DNA of 64,000 nucleotides from Pseudomonas fluorescens (GCF_900636825.1 NZ_LR134318.1:3319501-3383500); one strand, 5' to 3'. Shown: positions 18,975 through 29,145, counted from the stretch's first letter. Numbers and translations are program-made. Notes: generated by a model not told the origin, from the letters alone.

Positions 18975-19924
18975 TGGTCAAGCCTTGCGATGTGCGCCCG
19001 TTACTGGCGCTGTTGATGATTGCCAGTCCTCTGCTTCATGCAGCCGAGGGCGGCGTGGGGCGGCCGATTACCGGTCAGCAGGTGTTTTCCAACGCCGGGA
19101 TCGTCCCGCCGGAGCCGGGCTGGGTGACATCGGTGACCAGCATCTGGTACGACGGCTCGCTCAAGGGCAGTAAAGGTGTACCGATTTCCGGCGCGATCAG
19201 CGGCGGGATCGACATGAAAGTCTCCTACACCATGGCCAACTTCACCCATGTCTGGGACACCGGAAAGGGTCGCTGGAATTATGCTTCGGCGGTTGGCGTG
19301 CCGGTGCAATACACCGACATTAAAGCCAGCATCACCGGCCCGCGCGGACGTACTCTGGGCGACAGCGACTCGGGCACGCAATTCGCCGACGCGCTGATTA
19401 CGCCCATCGCCGCCGGATACCACTTCGATGAGCTGAATCACCTTTCGCTGTCCCTGCCGATCTACGTGCCGACGGGCGCCTACAACGAAAACCGTCTGGC
19501 CAACCCCGGACAGAACAACTACACGTTCATGCCCACCGTGGCATTCACGCATCTGGACGGCAAGGGCGGCGAACTGACCCTGTCCAGCGGCCTGCAGCTC
19601 TATACCGAAAACGATGCCACGGACTATCGCAACGGCAACATCTTCACCCTCGACGCGCTGTGGACCCATGGCCTGGGTGATGGCTGGAGTGCAGGTGTCG
19701 CGGCCGGCTACATCCAGCAACTCACCGATGACAAGGGCCAGACCGCGGACACTTTCAACGGTTATCGCGGCCGCTCCGTCGGTGCCGGCCCCGTGGTCGG
19801 CTGGGCCGGCAAGTTCGCTGATGCGCAAGCCAACATTAGCGTGCGCTGGGTCCCGGAATTCGACACCAAAAACCGCCCCGAAGGCAATGGTTTCAGCGTC
19901 AATCTGACTCTGGCGTTTCTCTAG
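18974..19924 (+). CDS. Outer-membrane protein of the phenol MetA-degradation (SphA-like) family
   Basis: 316 residues with a signal peptide ending near LLHAAEG. The body has repeated amphipathic strands (VSYTMANFTHVWDTG, LSLSLPIYVPTGAYN, LQLYTEND) and ends SVNLTLAFL with a terminal hydrophobic residue, as in outer-membrane barrels. This matches the MetA-pathway outer-membrane family (Phenol_MetA_deg), whose members are channel-like or sphingosine-responsive. The start overlaps the stop of the small gene before it, and moxR follows after 21 bp. Confidence 0.8.
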   Translation: MVKPCDVRPLLALLMIASPLLHAAEGGVGRPITGQQVFSNAGIVPPEPGWVTSVTSIWYDGSLKGSKGVPISGAISGGIDMKVSYTMANFTHVWDTGKGRWNYASAVGVPVQYTDIKASITGPRGRTLGDSDSGTQFADALITPIAAGYHFDELNHLSLSLPIYVPTGAYNENRLANPGQNNYTFMPTVAFTHLDGKGGELTLSSGLQLYTENDATDYRNGNIFTLDALWTHGLGDGWSAGVAAGYIQQLTDDKGQTADTFNGYRGRSVGAGPVVGWAGKFADAQANISVRWVPEFDTKNRPEGNGFSVNLTLAFL

Positions 19925-19945
19925 ACCGGACACAAGGACTGCTCC

Positions 19946-20926
19946 ATGACTGCTCTCTCCGACCTCAACGCCCTGCAAGCCAGCATCGCCGAAGCGGTTC
20001 TCGGCCAGGACCAAGTCATCCGGCAGATTCTCCTGGGCCTGTTGGCCAATGGGCACTTGCTGCTGGAAAGCCTGCCGGGGCTAGCGAAGACCCGCACGGT
20101 GAAGGCCTTGGCCAAGCATCTCGACGCGAAAATGAGCCGCATCCAGTTCACTCCGGACCTGTTGCCTTCGGACATCACCGGTGCCGAAGTGCTGCATCAG
20201 GTCGAGGGCAAAAACGAGATTCGCTTTCAGCCAGGCCCGCTGTTCGGCAACCTGATTCTGGCCGACGAAATCAACCGTGCGCCGGCCAAGGTACAAGCGG
20301 CGCTGCTCGAGGCCATGGAGGAACGGCAGATCACGGTCGCTGGCAACAGCCATGCGCTGCCGGAGCTGTTCATCGTCGTTGCGACCCAGAACCCGATCGA
20401 ACAGGAAGGCACCTATCCGCTGCCGGAAGCGCAGATGGATCGGTTCCTGATGAAGGTGCTGCTCGACTACCCGAGCGCGGAAAACGAGAGCCAGGTGCTG
20501 CGCCTGCTGCGCAACGAGGAGTTCGCCCAAGGCGCGAGCACCACGCCTGCCAAGAGTTTCAGCCTGCCTCAGGAGGTGATTTTCGCCGCGCGCAAAGAAG
20601 TCAGCGCCGTGCACGTTTCGCCGGCCATCGACAGCTACCTGATCGACCTGATCAACGCCACGCGCTATCCCGCCGACTATGACGAAGATCTGGCCCGCTG
20701 GATCAGCATCGGCGCCAGCCCGCGCGGCGGCATCGGTCTGGATCGTTGTGCGCGGGCCGATGCGTGGTTGCAGGGTCAGGACTTTGTTTCGCCGGACAAC
20801 GTGCGCGCGGTGGTGCATCCGGTGCTGCGCCATCGCCTGCAGCTGAGCTACGACGCTGTCGCCGATGGGGTTAGCGCCGATCAGGTGCTGGACCGGATTC
20901 TCGACAAAGTGGCGATTCCGGCATGA
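19946..20926 (+). CDS. MoxR-family AAA+ ATPase
   Basis: 326 residues. Walker A is the MoxR form SLPGLAKTR (residues 42-50) and Walker B is LILADEIN with D107-E108. A PEAQMDRF sensor region follows, and the C-terminal lid begins near residue 250. MoxR ATPases act as chaperones with von Willebrand A partners, for example in metal insertion or enzyme maturation. Its stop overlaps the DUF58 start (ATGA). It heads the DUF58-DUF4381-VWA-VWA/TPR-BatD set. Confidence 0.95.
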   Translation: MTALSDLNALQASIAEAVLGQDQVIRQILLGLLANGHLLLESLPGLAKTRTVKALAKHLDAKMSRIQFTPDLLPSDITGAEVLHQVEGKNEIRFQPGPLFGNLILADEINRAPAKVQAALLEAMEERQITVAGNSHALPELFIVVATQNPIEQEGTYPLPEAQMDRFLMKVLLDYPSAENESQVLRLLRNEEFAQGASTTPAKSFSLPQEVIFAARKEVSAVHVSPAIDSYLIDLINATRYPADYDEDLARWISIGASPRGGIGLDRCARADAWLQGQDFVSPDNVRAVVHPVLRHRLQLSYDAVADGVSADQVLDRILDKVAIPA

Positions 20927-21858
20927 ACGACGAGGGTCTGGTCTACGTCTCTCTCGCGCAACTGATGGCGCTGGAGTTCAAGGCCCGTGACCTGAGTTTT
21001 CTCGCCCGTCAGCCACAGGGCAGCATTCTGGCGGGCAACCATGCCTCGCGCCTGCGCGGTCGTGGCCTCAACTTCGACGAGCTGCGCCGTTATCAACCGG
21101 GCGACGATTTGCGCCATCTCGATTGGCGTGCCTCGCTGCGTACCGGTAAACCGGTGGTGCGCACCTTCACCGAAGAGCGCGATCGTCCGGCGCTGATCGT
21201 TGTCGACCAACGCATGTCGATGTTTTTCGGTTCGCAACGCAGCTTCAAATCTGCGACGGCGGCTGAACTCGCAGCGTTGGCGGCGTGGATGGTGTTTCAT
21301 GCTGGCGACCGCGTCGGTGGACTGGTTTTCAACGACCGGCGCATCGACAGCATCGCCCCGCTACGCAGCCGCAAGCGCGTCGAAGCGCTGCTCAGCCGGA
21401 TCGCCGAACAGAACCGCGCGCTGAATGCCGGCAACCCTGATGCCGAGGACGAAGATCAACTCGACAAGGCCTTGCAGCGCTGCCTCGCAGTGGCCGGGCA
21501 TGATCATCTGCTGTGCATCGTCAGTGATTTCGCCGGGGCCGGTGAACGCACCTTGCAACTGCTGCGGCAATTGTCCGCGCACAACGATGTGATCGCTCTG
21601 CAAGTCTACGATCCGATGGCCTTGAAGCTGCCAAGCAACGGCCGCCTGCTGGTGACCCAAGGCGAATTGCAAGTTGAACTGGCCATCGAGAAACGCAACG
21701 TGCATCAGCCGCTGGGCGACTTTCTCAGCGGTCGGCTGAACGACGTGGCTACCCTGCTGCGCCGCAGTCAGGTCCCCTTGATGATGATCAGCACCGCCGA
21801 GGAGGCACATGCGCAACTGCGCGCCGAACTGGGCAAAAGTGCCGGAGCACGGCGGTGA
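20923..21858 (+). CDS. DUF58 domain protein, MoxR partner
   Basis: 311 residues, cytoplasmic, carrying the DUF58 signature RYQPGDDLRHLDWRASLRTGKPVVRTF near residues 60-90, then a VWA-like fold (ALIVVDQRMSM, LLCIVSDFAGAG). DUF58 proteins are almost always coded directly after moxR. Both ends overlap neighbours by ATGA, so the complex is probably made in fixed proportion. Confidence 0.93.
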   Translation: MNDEGLVYVSLAQLMALEFKARDLSFLARQPQGSILAGNHASRLRGRGLNFDELRRYQPGDDLRHLDWRASLRTGKPVVRTFTEERDRPALIVVDQRMSMFFGSQRSFKSATAAELAALAAWMVFHAGDRVGGLVFNDRRIDSIAPLRSRKRVEALLSRIAEQNRALNAGNPDAEDEDQLDKALQRCLAVAGHDHLLCIVSDFAGAGERTLQLLRQLSAHNDVIALQVYDPMALKLPSNGRLLVTQGELQVELAIEKRNVHQPLGDFLSGRLNDVATLLRRSQVPLMMISTAEEAHAQLRAELGKSAGARR

Positions 21859-22454
21859 ATCCGAATATTCCCAGCATTGATCAACTCAAGGAGTTGGGCC
21901 TGCCTGCTCCGATCAGCTATGCGCCGCAGACTTGGGGCTGGTGGGTATTGCTGGCGGTACTGATGCTGGCGGCGCTGTGGATTGGCATGCGGCGGTATTG
22001 GCAATGGCGGCGAGATGCCTACCGACGTGAAGGGCTCGAGCGCTTGGCGCAGTTGCGCAGCCGCAGTAATGACCTCAATGCGCTGCGCGAATTACCTGAA
22101 CTGCTCAAACGCGTGGCACTGTCGATGCCAACCCAAAACCAACGCTGGAACCCCATCCTTGTGGGAGCGAGCCTGCTCGCGAAGAAGCCGGCCCATTCAA
22201 CACCCTCTGTGCCCGACACACCGCGTTCGCGAGCAGGCTCGCTGCCACAGGGGGTTGCGGCGTTGGGAAAAGAGGATTGGCAATCCTTCCTGCAGCAGCA
22301 CAGCAAAAAACAACTGCCGGCCGAATTCAGCGCACAACTGGCACAACTCGCCTACGCCCCCGACGACGCCCTGCGCACCCTTCCCGCAGCGCAGCGCGAG
22401 GCACTGTTCGACACCTGCGAACACTGGGTGGAGCATCATCATGTGGCAGCTTGA
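21855..22454 (+). CDS. DUF4381 membrane protein with an in-frame REP insertion
   Basis: 199 residues; relatives are typically about 165. One membrane helix (WGWWVLLAVLMLAALWIG, residues 33-50) is followed by a basic cytoplasmic stretch. Residues about 101-133 are encoded by a complete REP doublet (22158-22255) and read [11 protein letters not shown] to [10 protein letters not shown]. Sequence that looks native resumes with ALGKEDWQSFLQQHS. The insertion keeps the frame. The gene overlaps the next by 14 bp. DUF4381 proteins lie between DUF58 and VWA genes in such operons. Confidence 0.88.
   Translation: MNPNIPSIDQLKELGLPAPISYAPQTWGWWVLLAVLMLAALWIGMRRYWQWRRDAYRREGLERLAQLRSRSNDLNALRELPELLKRVALSMPTQNQRWNPILVGASLLAKKPAHSTPSVPDTPRSRAGSLPQGVAALGKEDWQSFLQQHSKKQLPAEFSAQLAQLAYAPDDALRTLPAAQREALFDTCEHWVEHHHVAA
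22158..22255. repeat. REP pair inside the DUF4381 coding sequence
   Basis: CTTGTGGGAGCGAGCCTGCT and its mirror GCAGGCTCGCTGCCACAGGG, about 98 bases in all. It is the same family as the extragenic copies at 7121, 11813 and 37997. It is entirely within an open frame and adds about 33 codons. Confidence 0.9.
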
Positions 22455-23433
22455 GTACCCGTGGCTGTTGCTGTTGCTGCCGCTGGCCTGGCTGGCCTAT
22501 CGATACCTGCCCGTCTACAGCGAGGCGCGCAGCGCGGTGCGGGTGCCTTTTTTCGCCGCCATGAGCCGCGCTGTCGGCGAGGCGCCGAGTCAGGCCGGCA
22601 GTCGCCGCAATGTCTGGCAGTTACTCCTGAACCTGCTGGTCTGGGCACTGATTCTGTTGGCTGCGGCGCGCCCGGTGTTCATCGAAAAACCAATCCTGCG
22701 GCAGCAACCGGTGCGCGATCTGATGCTCGCCATCGACATCTCGCAATCGATGGAAACCGAAGACTTCAGCGACGCCAACGGAGACAAGATCAATCGTCTC
22801 GCCGCCGTTAAAGACGTCGTCCAAGGTTTCATCGACAAACGCAAGGACGACCGGATCGGTCTGATCGTGTTCGGCAGCGGCGCTTACCCGCAGGCGCCAT
22901 TGACCCTCGACCACGCCAGCCTGTCGCTGCTGCTGGCTGACACGGGTATCGGCATGGCCGGCCCCAATACTGCGATCGGCGATGCCATCGGCTTGAGCCT
23001 GAAACTGCTCGATCAGGCCCACGAACAGGAAAAAGTCCTGATCCTGCTCACCGACGGCAACGACACCAGTAGCGCGATCACCCCGGATCACGCCGCCGAG
23101 ATGGCCGCCAACAAGGGCGTGATCATTCACACCATCGGCATCGGTGATCCGAGCGCATCCGGTGAAGCCAAGGTCAATCTGTCGGGGCTCGAACAGATCG
23201 CCCGTGCCACCGGTGGCCAGTTTTTCCGCGCCGAAGACCGCACGGCACTGGATCGGGTTTACAGCACGCTCGATCAGCTCACGCCGCATCAGGTGCAAAC
23301 CCTCAGTCATCAACCGCAGCGTGAACTGTTCCATTGGCCGCTGGGCGCAGCACTGGTGTTGCTGGCGCTGTATCAGCTTGGCGCCCTGCTGCGCCCTCGC
23401 CTGTCACTCGCACGCCAGCGACAGGAGGTTTGA
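22441..23433 (+). CDS. VWA-domain membrane protein, BatA-like
   Basis: 330 residues from ATG 22441. N-terminal membrane helix (LEYPWLLLLLPLAWLAYRYL) and a second near residue 65. The VWA domain has an intact MIDAS: DISQSMETED (DxSxS), a threonine in GPNTAIGDAIG and LLTDGNDTSS. A last helix lies near the C-terminus. In the Bat/MoxR systems this protein displays its VWA domain in the periplasm. Confidence 0.93.
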   Translation: MWQLEYPWLLLLLPLAWLAYRYLPVYSEARSAVRVPFFAAMSRAVGEAPSQAGSRRNVWQLLLNLLVWALILLAAARPVFIEKPILRQQPVRDLMLAIDISQSMETEDFSDANGDKINRLAAVKDVVQGFIDKRKDDRIGLIVFGSGAYPQAPLTLDHASLSLLLADTGIGMAGPNTAIGDAIGLSLKLLDQAHEQEKVLILLTDGNDTSSAITPDHAAEMAANKGVIIHTIGIGDPSASGEAKVNLSGLEQIARATGGQFFRAEDRTALDRVYSTLDQLTPHQVQTLSHQPQRELFHWPLGAALVLLALYQLGALLRPRLSLARQRQEV

Positions 23434-23434
23434 G

Positions 23435-25015
23435 ATGGACATCAACCTCAGTGACTTCCACTTCCTGCGCCCGGCCTGGCTTCTGGTGGCGCTGGCCGCT
23501 GCGCTGCTGCCGTTGCTCTGGCGCCGCAGTCGCGATCTGCAACGGCGACTGCGCGGCAACATCGCCGCGCATCTGCTGCCACACCTGTTGATCACCCCGC
23601 AGGACCACCAGCGCCTGCGCCCGGTGCATCTGCTTTGCGCCGTGCTCATCCTCGGCGCAGTTGCCGCTGCCGGGCCGACCTGGGAACAGGATCGACCGGA
23701 CTTTCTGGAAAATCGCGCACCGCTGATTCTGGCCGTTGACCTGTCACCATCGATGGATGCCAGCGATGTGCAGCCGACGCGTCTGGAAGCCGCCAAGCAC
23801 AAGATCCACGCGTTGATTCAGCGCCGGGCCGGCGCGCGCACGGCGTTGATCGCTTATGCCGGCAGCGCGCATCTGGTGCTGCCGCCGACCGATGATCCAG
23901 CGCTGCTCGACACTTTCATTCAAGCCTTGGGCACCGGCCTGATCGACAAACCGGGCAAGGACGTCGGCGCGGTGATCGAACAAGCCAAACGCTTGCTGAG
24001 CGCTGAAAAAACCCCGGGCAGCCTGCTGCTGATCACCGACGGCGCCGACACCGCACAACTCGATGGCCTCGACGAGCACTTGCGCGGCAGCCCCTTGCAA
24101 GTGCTGGTGCTGGCTGTCGGCAACGAAGACGGCGGGATCATTCGCGACAGCGGCGGCCAGCCGCGCAGCGATGCCAACGGTCGTCCGGAACTGGGCAGTT
24201 TCGATCAAGCGGCGATCAAACAATTGGCCTCGGCACTGGATGCGCCGCTCGGCAGTCTGACCCTGAACGACGATGATCTGGACTGGATCGAGCTGCACGC
24301 CCAACAACACTTCCAGAGTGCCAGCGCCGAGCAGCGTGAACTGCACTGGAAAGATGCCGGTTACTGGCTGTGCTGGCCGCTGCTGTTATTGGCATTGTTC
24401 AGCGTGCGCAAAGGCTGGAGCGTCAACTGGATGCCCGCACTCGCATTGGCCGTAGGGCTTGGCTGGCCAGCGGCACCGGCTCAGGCCAACGCGTTGACCG
24501 ATGCGTTTTTCACCCGTGATCAGCAAGGCCGCTGGGCCTTTGAGCATGAGCATTTTCCGCAAGCGGCCGCACTGTTTGTCGACCCATACTGGAAAGGTGT
24601 CGCCGCGTATCACGCAGCCGATTATGACCTTGCGCTCGCGACGTTCGCGCGACTGGACAGCGCACAGGCTTATTTCTATCTGGGCAATATCTACGTGCGC
24701 CGCTTCAAGTTCGATGAGGCCATCGCGGCTTACACCCAGGCGTTGAAACTGCAGGCGCAATTCCCCGAAGCGACGGCCAATCTGGCGCTGGCGCAGGCGC
24801 TGCTCAAAGACACTGAAAGCGCCGAAAAGAATGCACCGGAGGTCAAACCCGACGAGGTCAAATTCGACAAGGCGCCGGGCAAGGGCCAAAGCAAAAAAGT
24901 CGCGACCGAACAAGCGGCGTCCGATGCATTGTGGTTGCAGAACCTGACCACCTCACCGGCGAAGTTTCTCCGGCAGAAGTTCAGCTTGCAGGACAGGCAG
25001 GAGGCCCGGCCATGA
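23435..25015 (+). CDS. VWA-domain membrane protein with TPRs, BatB/BatC-like
   Basis: 526 residues from ATG 23435, just after GGAGG. Two N-terminal helices precede a VWA domain with [17 protein letters not shown] and ITDGADTAQ. After two more helices (near residues 310-350) come TPR-like helices ([26 protein letters not shown]) in a C-terminal region rich in lysine and glutamate. This fuses the BatB and BatC roles. The last bases overlap the BatD start (ATGA). Confidence 0.92.
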   Translation: MDINLSDFHFLRPAWLLVALAAALLPLLWRRSRDLQRRLRGNIAAHLLPHLLITPQDHQRLRPVHLLCAVLILGAVAAAGPTWEQDRPDFLENRAPLILAVDLSPSMDASDVQPTRLEAAKHKIHALIQRRAGARTALIAYAGSAHLVLPPTDDPALLDTFIQALGTGLIDKPGKDVGAVIEQAKRLLSAEKTPGSLLLITDGADTAQLDGLDEHLRGSPLQVLVLAVGNEDGGIIRDSGGQPRSDANGRPELGSFDQAAIKQLASALDAPLGSLTLNDDDLDWIELHAQQHFQSASAEQRELHWKDAGYWLCWPLLLLALFSVRKGWSVNWMPALALAVGLGWPAAPAQANALTDAFFTRDQQGRWAFEHEHFPQAAALFVDPYWKGVAAYHAADYDLALATFARLDSAQAYFYLGNIYVRRFKFDEAIAAYTQALKLQAQFPEATANLALAQALLKDTESAEKNAPEVKPDEVKFDKAPGKGQSKKVATEQAASDALWLQNLTTSPAKFLRQKFSLQDRQEARP

Positions 25016-26424
25016 ACCGAGTTCTGGCCTTCGCGAGCAGGCTCGCTCCCACAGTGGGCCTGCGGTGTAAACGAGACCGGTGTGGGAGCGAGCCTGCTCG
25101 CGAAAGGGCCGGATCATTCAACACCGGATTCGGCACCCTGCTGATCGGACTGCTCAGCCTAAATGCCCTGGCCGCCGAGCCGCAGCTTAAAGTCCAGGCC
25201 CATCTGCAACCCGCCGAAGGCGCAATGGTCGGGGGTCTGGTCGAACTGCAAGTCGATGTCCTCACCGATACCTGGTTCACCAGCGCTGCCACCCTGCCCG
25301 ACCTCACACTCGACGGCGCCTTGGTCGTGCCGCCGAACGGCCAGGCCGAGCACCTCAACCAAACCTTCGACGGACAATCCTTCAGCGGTTTGCGCTACAG
25401 CTATCTGATCACCCCGAATGTCGCGCAAACCTATGCTGTTCCGGCTCTGACCATCCGCGCCACACCGGGTCAGGCCGCCGCTGAAATCACTGCGCAGACC
25501 GCGCCAGTGCAGTTCAGCGCCAGCCAACCGCCGGGCTTCGAAGCCGGAGAAACGCCGTTGGTGGCCAGCGGTTTGCGCTTTACCCAGAACGTGGTCCATT
25601 CAGCCAATCCGCTCAAAGTCGGCGACAGCATTACCCGCCAGTTGACCTTGCAGGCCGACGGCGCACTGGCAATGGCCTTGCCCGTGCCAGCGCTGGGCGA
25701 TGTCGCCGGGCTCAGCCGTTACCTGAAAAACCCGCAGGTCAGCCGCCTCGATGACGGGCGCGGCGCGGTACTCGGTGGGCAACGCATCGACAGCGTCAGC
25801 TATCGCGTGGAAAAGGCCGGCACCTACACCCTGCCAGCGATCGAGGTGAAATGGTGGGACTCAAGCGCCGGAAAAACGCGTATGGCCCAAGTTCCGGCCG
25901 TGTCGTTCGACGCGCAGGCGAACACCGCTTACCAACCGGTGTTCTCGATTACCGAAGATCTCAAGCAGCTTGGCCAGAATCGTGTGTATTTCTCCATGCG
26001 TTGGCTGGCGTGGTTGGGCCTGTTCCTGGCGCTGATTGTCGCTGGTTATCTGGCTCGCCCGCTCGTCGCTCGCGGCCGCCAACGCTGGCAGGCGCGCAAG
26101 CGCGCACGGCAATTGGCCTGGGAGCAATCTGCCGACGCTGCGTGGCAACGCGTCAATCCGCAACTGCAGCAAAATCCGGCGCAATTGACGGCGCTGTATC
26201 TCTGGCTGCGGCGCAGTCGACTGGGCCTGAAACTGGTGGACGTCGGCCCGCGTTTGCAAGGGCTGCTGCGGGGGCTTTACGGCCGACAACCGACCACTGA
26301 GCAAACACTGGTTCAACTGCGCGAATCTTTGACTACGCTTCACAGTCTGGCCGAACAGCAGCGCGATAGACCGGCCCCGGCCCTGCGCCCGCTCAATCCC
26401 GTTCACGAGAAGGATTTCCCATGA
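25012..26424 (+). CDS. BatD-like protein with a REP-derived N-terminus
   Basis: 470 residues. The body carries BatD/oxygen-tolerance beta domains (residues about 55-310, for example [18 protein letters not shown]), one membrane helix ([17 protein letters not shown]) and a basic cytoplasmic tail. Normally a signal peptide starts the protein. Here MNRVLAF is followed by about 26 residues encoded by a REP doublet (25030-25106) containing many arginines, and only then [17 protein letters not shown] with a plausible cleavage site. Export through such an extended N-region needs testing. No closer alternative ATG is seen. Confidence 0.88.
   Translation: MNRVLAFASRLAPTVGLRCKRDRCGSEPARERAGSFNTGFGTLLIGLLSLNALAAEPQLKVQAHLQPAEGAMVGGLVELQVDVLTDTWFTSAATLPDLTLDGALVVPPNGQAEHLNQTFDGQSFSGLRYSYLITPNVAQTYAVPALTIRATPGQAAAEITAQTAPVQFSASQPPGFEAGETPLVASGLRFTQNVVHSANPLKVGDSITRQLTLQADGALAMALPVPALGDVAGLSRYLKNPQVSRLDDGRGAVLGGQRIDSVSYRVEKAGTYTLPAIEVKWWDSSAGKTRMAQVPAVSFDAQANTAYQPVFSITEDLKQLGQNRVYFSMRWLAWLGLFLALIVAGYLARPLVARGRQRWQARKRARQLAWEQSADAAWQRVNPQLQQNPAQLTALYLWLRRSRLGLKLVDVGPRLQGLLRGLYGRQPTTEQTLVQLRESLTTLHSLAEQQRDRPAPALRPLNPVHEKDFP
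25030..25106. repeat. REP pair inside the BatD signal-peptide region
   Basis: TTCGCGAGCAGGCTCGCTCC and its mirror GGAGCGAGCCTGCTCGCGAA around a short spacer, 77 bases. The outer ends are in the order opposite to the copy at 22158. It lies in frame between codons 7 and 32 of the BatD gene. Confidence 0.9.
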
Positions 26425-27443
26425 CGAACCCGATGCTGCATCGCCAACGTTTCGGACTCGCCCTGTTGTTCAGCCTCGCCCTGCCCCTGCTCGCTCAGGC
26501 CAGCGAGCCGCTGCCGTCGTGGAACAACGGCCCGGCAAAGAAAAGCATTATCGAATTCGTCGAGGCGGTCACCGATCAGGGCAGCAAGGATTTCGTCAAA
26601 CCGGCCGAGCGCATCGCCGTGTTCGATAACGATGGCACCCTGTGGAGCGAGCAACCGGCGTACTTCGAGTTGCTGTTCGCCCTCGACGAGGTCAAGCGCA
26701 ACGCGGCGCAGCACCCGGAATGGAAAACCACCCAGCCGTTCAAAGCCGTGCTGGAAAATGATCACAAAGCACTCGCCGCTTCGGGCATGGACGGTTTGCT
26801 GAAGATTGTTCGCGCCACCCACGGCGGCATGACCACCGAGGCGTTCGACGATTACGCCAAGACCTGGTTGAGCCAGGCGCGCCATCCGAAAACCGGCAAG
26901 CCCTACACCGAGATGATCTTCCAGCCGATGCTGGAAATGCTCGATTACCTGCGCAGCCAGGATTTCAAGACTTACATTGTTTCCGGTGGCGACACCGGGT
27001 TCATGCGCGCCTTTGCCGAGAAAGTGTATGGCATCCCGCCGGAACAGGTGATCGGCACTACGTTCGTCACAAGCTTTGAGTACAAGGACGGCAAGGCTTC
27101 GATCGTGCGCGATCCGAAAGTCGCGCACAACGACGACGGCCCGGGCAAGCCGGTGAGCATCGATGCGGTCATCGGTCGGCGGCCGATTCTCGCCTTCGGC
27201 AACTCCGACGGCGATCTGCAAATGCTGCAATGGACGGCCGCCGGGCCCGGCAAACGCTTCATGGGCCTGGTCCATCACACCGATGCCAAGCGCGAATGGG
27301 CCTACGACCGCAAATCCGATATCGGCCGACTCGACAAGGCCCTCGACGAAGCGAATTCCCGTGGCTGGACCGTGGTGGACATGGCGTCCGAATGGCGCCG
27401 CATCTACCCCTTCGAGCCACCGGTCACCGAGCAGGTGCAATAA
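26421..27443 (+). CDS. Periplasmic HAD-superfamily phosphatase
   Basis: 340 residues with a signal peptide ([20 protein letters not shown]). The HAD motif I nucleophile is D69 in FDNDGTLW. A motif II-like [10 protein letters not shown] and a late motif [13 protein letters not shown] follow, resembling phosphoserine-phosphatase-type HAD enzymes. Substrate unknown. The start overlaps the BatD stop (ATGA), so it belongs to the MoxR operon and may be a client of it. It precedes the sulfatase by 72 bp. Confidence 0.9.
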   Translation: MTNPMLHRQRFGLALLFSLALPLLAQASEPLPSWNNGPAKKSIIEFVEAVTDQGSKDFVKPAERIAVFDNDGTLWSEQPAYFELLFALDEVKRNAAQHPEWKTTQPFKAVLENDHKALAASGMDGLLKIVRATHGGMTTEAFDDYAKTWLSQARHPKTGKPYTEMIFQPMLEMLDYLRSQDFKTYIVSGGDTGFMRAFAEKVYGIPPEQVIGTTFVTSFEYKDGKASIVRDPKVAHNDDGPGKPVSIDAVIGRRPILAFGNSDGDLQMLQWTAAGPGKRFMGLVHHTDAKREWAYDRKSDIGRLDKALDEANSRGWTVVDMASEWRRIYPFEPPVTEQVQ

Positions 27444-27515
27444 AAGAAAGCGTGATGCAGGACAGCAATAAACGTTTGTCGCAAACAACGACCCCCGCGC
27501 AAAGGAGCAAGTCAG

Positions 27516-29090
27516 ATGACTCGCATACGCAAGTGGCTACCGAAACTCGCCCTCGTGGCGACATCGGTGATGGCGCTGTCGGCAACCGCCACAGCGGCTG
27601 AAAAACCCAACATTCTGGTGATCTTCGGCGATGACATCGGCCAGACCAATATCAGCGCCTACTCGATGGGTGTGGTTGGCTACAAAACGCCGAACATCGA
27701 CCGCATCGCCAAAGAAGGCATGATCTTCACCGACTACTACGCCGAGAACAGCTGCACCGCCGGACGATCGTCGTTCATCACCGGGCAGACTCCGTTGCGT
27801 ACGGGTCTTTCGAAGGTGGGGATGCCAGGCGTGCCGGTCGGCCTGCAGGCCCGCGACGTGACCATCGCCCAGGCATTGAAAGCCCAAGGCTATGCAACCG
27901 GCCAGTTCGGTAAAAACCACCTCGGTGACAAAGACGAGTATCTACCGACCAACCATGGTTTCGATGAGTTCTTCGGCAACCTTTACCACCTCAATGCCGA
28001 AGAAGAGCCAGAGCGCCCGTACTGGCCCAAGGATGATGCCGAGTTCGTCAAGGCCGCCTCGCCGCGCGGGGTGATCCACAGCTTCGCCGATGGCAAGATC
28101 GAAGACACCGGTGCGCTGACCAAAAAACGCATGGAGACCATCGACGACGAAACCACCGCCGCCGCTCAGGCATTCATCGAGAAGCAGGCCAAAGCGGACA
28201 AACCGTTTTTCGTCTGGATGAACACCACGCGCATGCACGCCTTCACCCATGTGCGTGAGTCAATGCAGGGCCAGAGCGGCATGATCGGCAACGAGTATGC
28301 CGATGGCATGCTTGAGCACGACGGCGATGTCGGCAAGCTGCTGAAAACTCTCGATGACCTGAAACTGACGGAAAACACCATCGTCGTTTACACGACCGAC
28401 AACGGCCCCAACCAATGGTCGTGGCCGGACGCGGCAACCACCCCGTTCCGCAACGAGAAAAACTCGAACTGGGAAGGCGCGTACCGGGTGCCGGCGATGA
28501 TTCGCTGGCCAGGCAAGATCAAGGCCGGTGAAGTCTCGACGCAACTGTTCTCGGGTCTGGACTGGTTCCCGACACTGTTGGCAGCGGTGGGCGACATCGA
28601 CATCAAGGATCGTCTGCTCAAAGGTGCCGACCTCGGCGGCAAGAATTTCAAGGTTCACCTCGACGGTTACAACCAGTTGGATTACCTGACCGGCAAAACC
28701 GACAAGAGCGCGCGTAACGAGTTCTACTATTTCAACGATGACGGTGTGCTGGTCAGCATGCGCTTCAACGATTGGAAACTGGTGTTCTGTGAGCAGCGCG
28801 CGCCTGGTGGTCTGGAAGTCTGGAGCGAACCGTTCACCTGCCTGCGCGTACCGAAAATGTTCAACCTGCGCATGGACCCGTACGAACGCGCCGATATCGT
28901 GTCTGACCAGTACTATGACTGGCTGACGAAAAACGATTATCTGATTTTCGACGGTACTCGTCGGGCTGCGAAATTCCTGCAGACCTTCGTCGACTATCCG
29001 CCAAGTCAGCGTCCGGCGAGCTTCAGCATCGACCAGATTCGTGAAGACGTGGACCGTCGCATCGAAGAAAAAATGAAGAAAGCCCAGTAA
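27516..29090 (+). CDS. Periplasmic sulfatase (arylsulfatase-like)
   Basis: 524 residues with a Sec signal peptide (LVATSVMALSATATAAEK). Metal-binding aspartates D39-D40 lie in VIFGDDIGQ. The position that becomes formylglycine is C80 in SCTAGRSSF, so the core motif is C-x-A-x-R rather than the classical C-x-P-x-R. FGKNHLGD and a second metal motif TTDNGPNQWSW support an active enzyme. An AAAGGAG site precedes the start. No formylglycine-generating enzyme gene is in the window. Substrate unknown; the phosphatase neighbour suggests a shared anionic substrate. Confidence 0.92.
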   Translation: MTRIRKWLPKLALVATSVMALSATATAAEKPNILVIFGDDIGQTNISAYSMGVVGYKTPNIDRIAKEGMIFTDYYAENSCTAGRSSFITGQTPLRTGLSKVGMPGVPVGLQARDVTIAQALKAQGYATGQFGKNHLGDKDEYLPTNHGFDEFFGNLYHLNAEEEPERPYWPKDDAEFVKAASPRGVIHSFADGKIEDTGALTKKRMETIDDETTAAAQAFIEKQAKADKPFFVWMNTTRMHAFTHVRESMQGQSGMIGNEYADGMLEHDGDVGKLLKTLDDLKLTENTIVVYTTDNGPNQWSWPDAATTPFRNEKNSNWEGAYRVPAMIRWPGKIKAGEVSTQLFSGLDWFPTLLAAVGDIDIKDRLLKGADLGGKNFKVHLDGYNQLDYLTGKTDKSARNEFYYFNDDGVLVSMRFNDWKLVFCEQRAPGGLEVWSEPFTCLRVPKMFNLRMDPYERADIVSDQYYDWLTKNDYLIFDGTRRAAKFLQTFVDYPPSQRPASFSIDQIREDVDRRIEEKMKKAQ

Positions 29091-29145
29091 TACCGCCGCC
29101 CGCCCTCACCGGCGGACGGACACTATTCCAAACCCGGACGCACCC

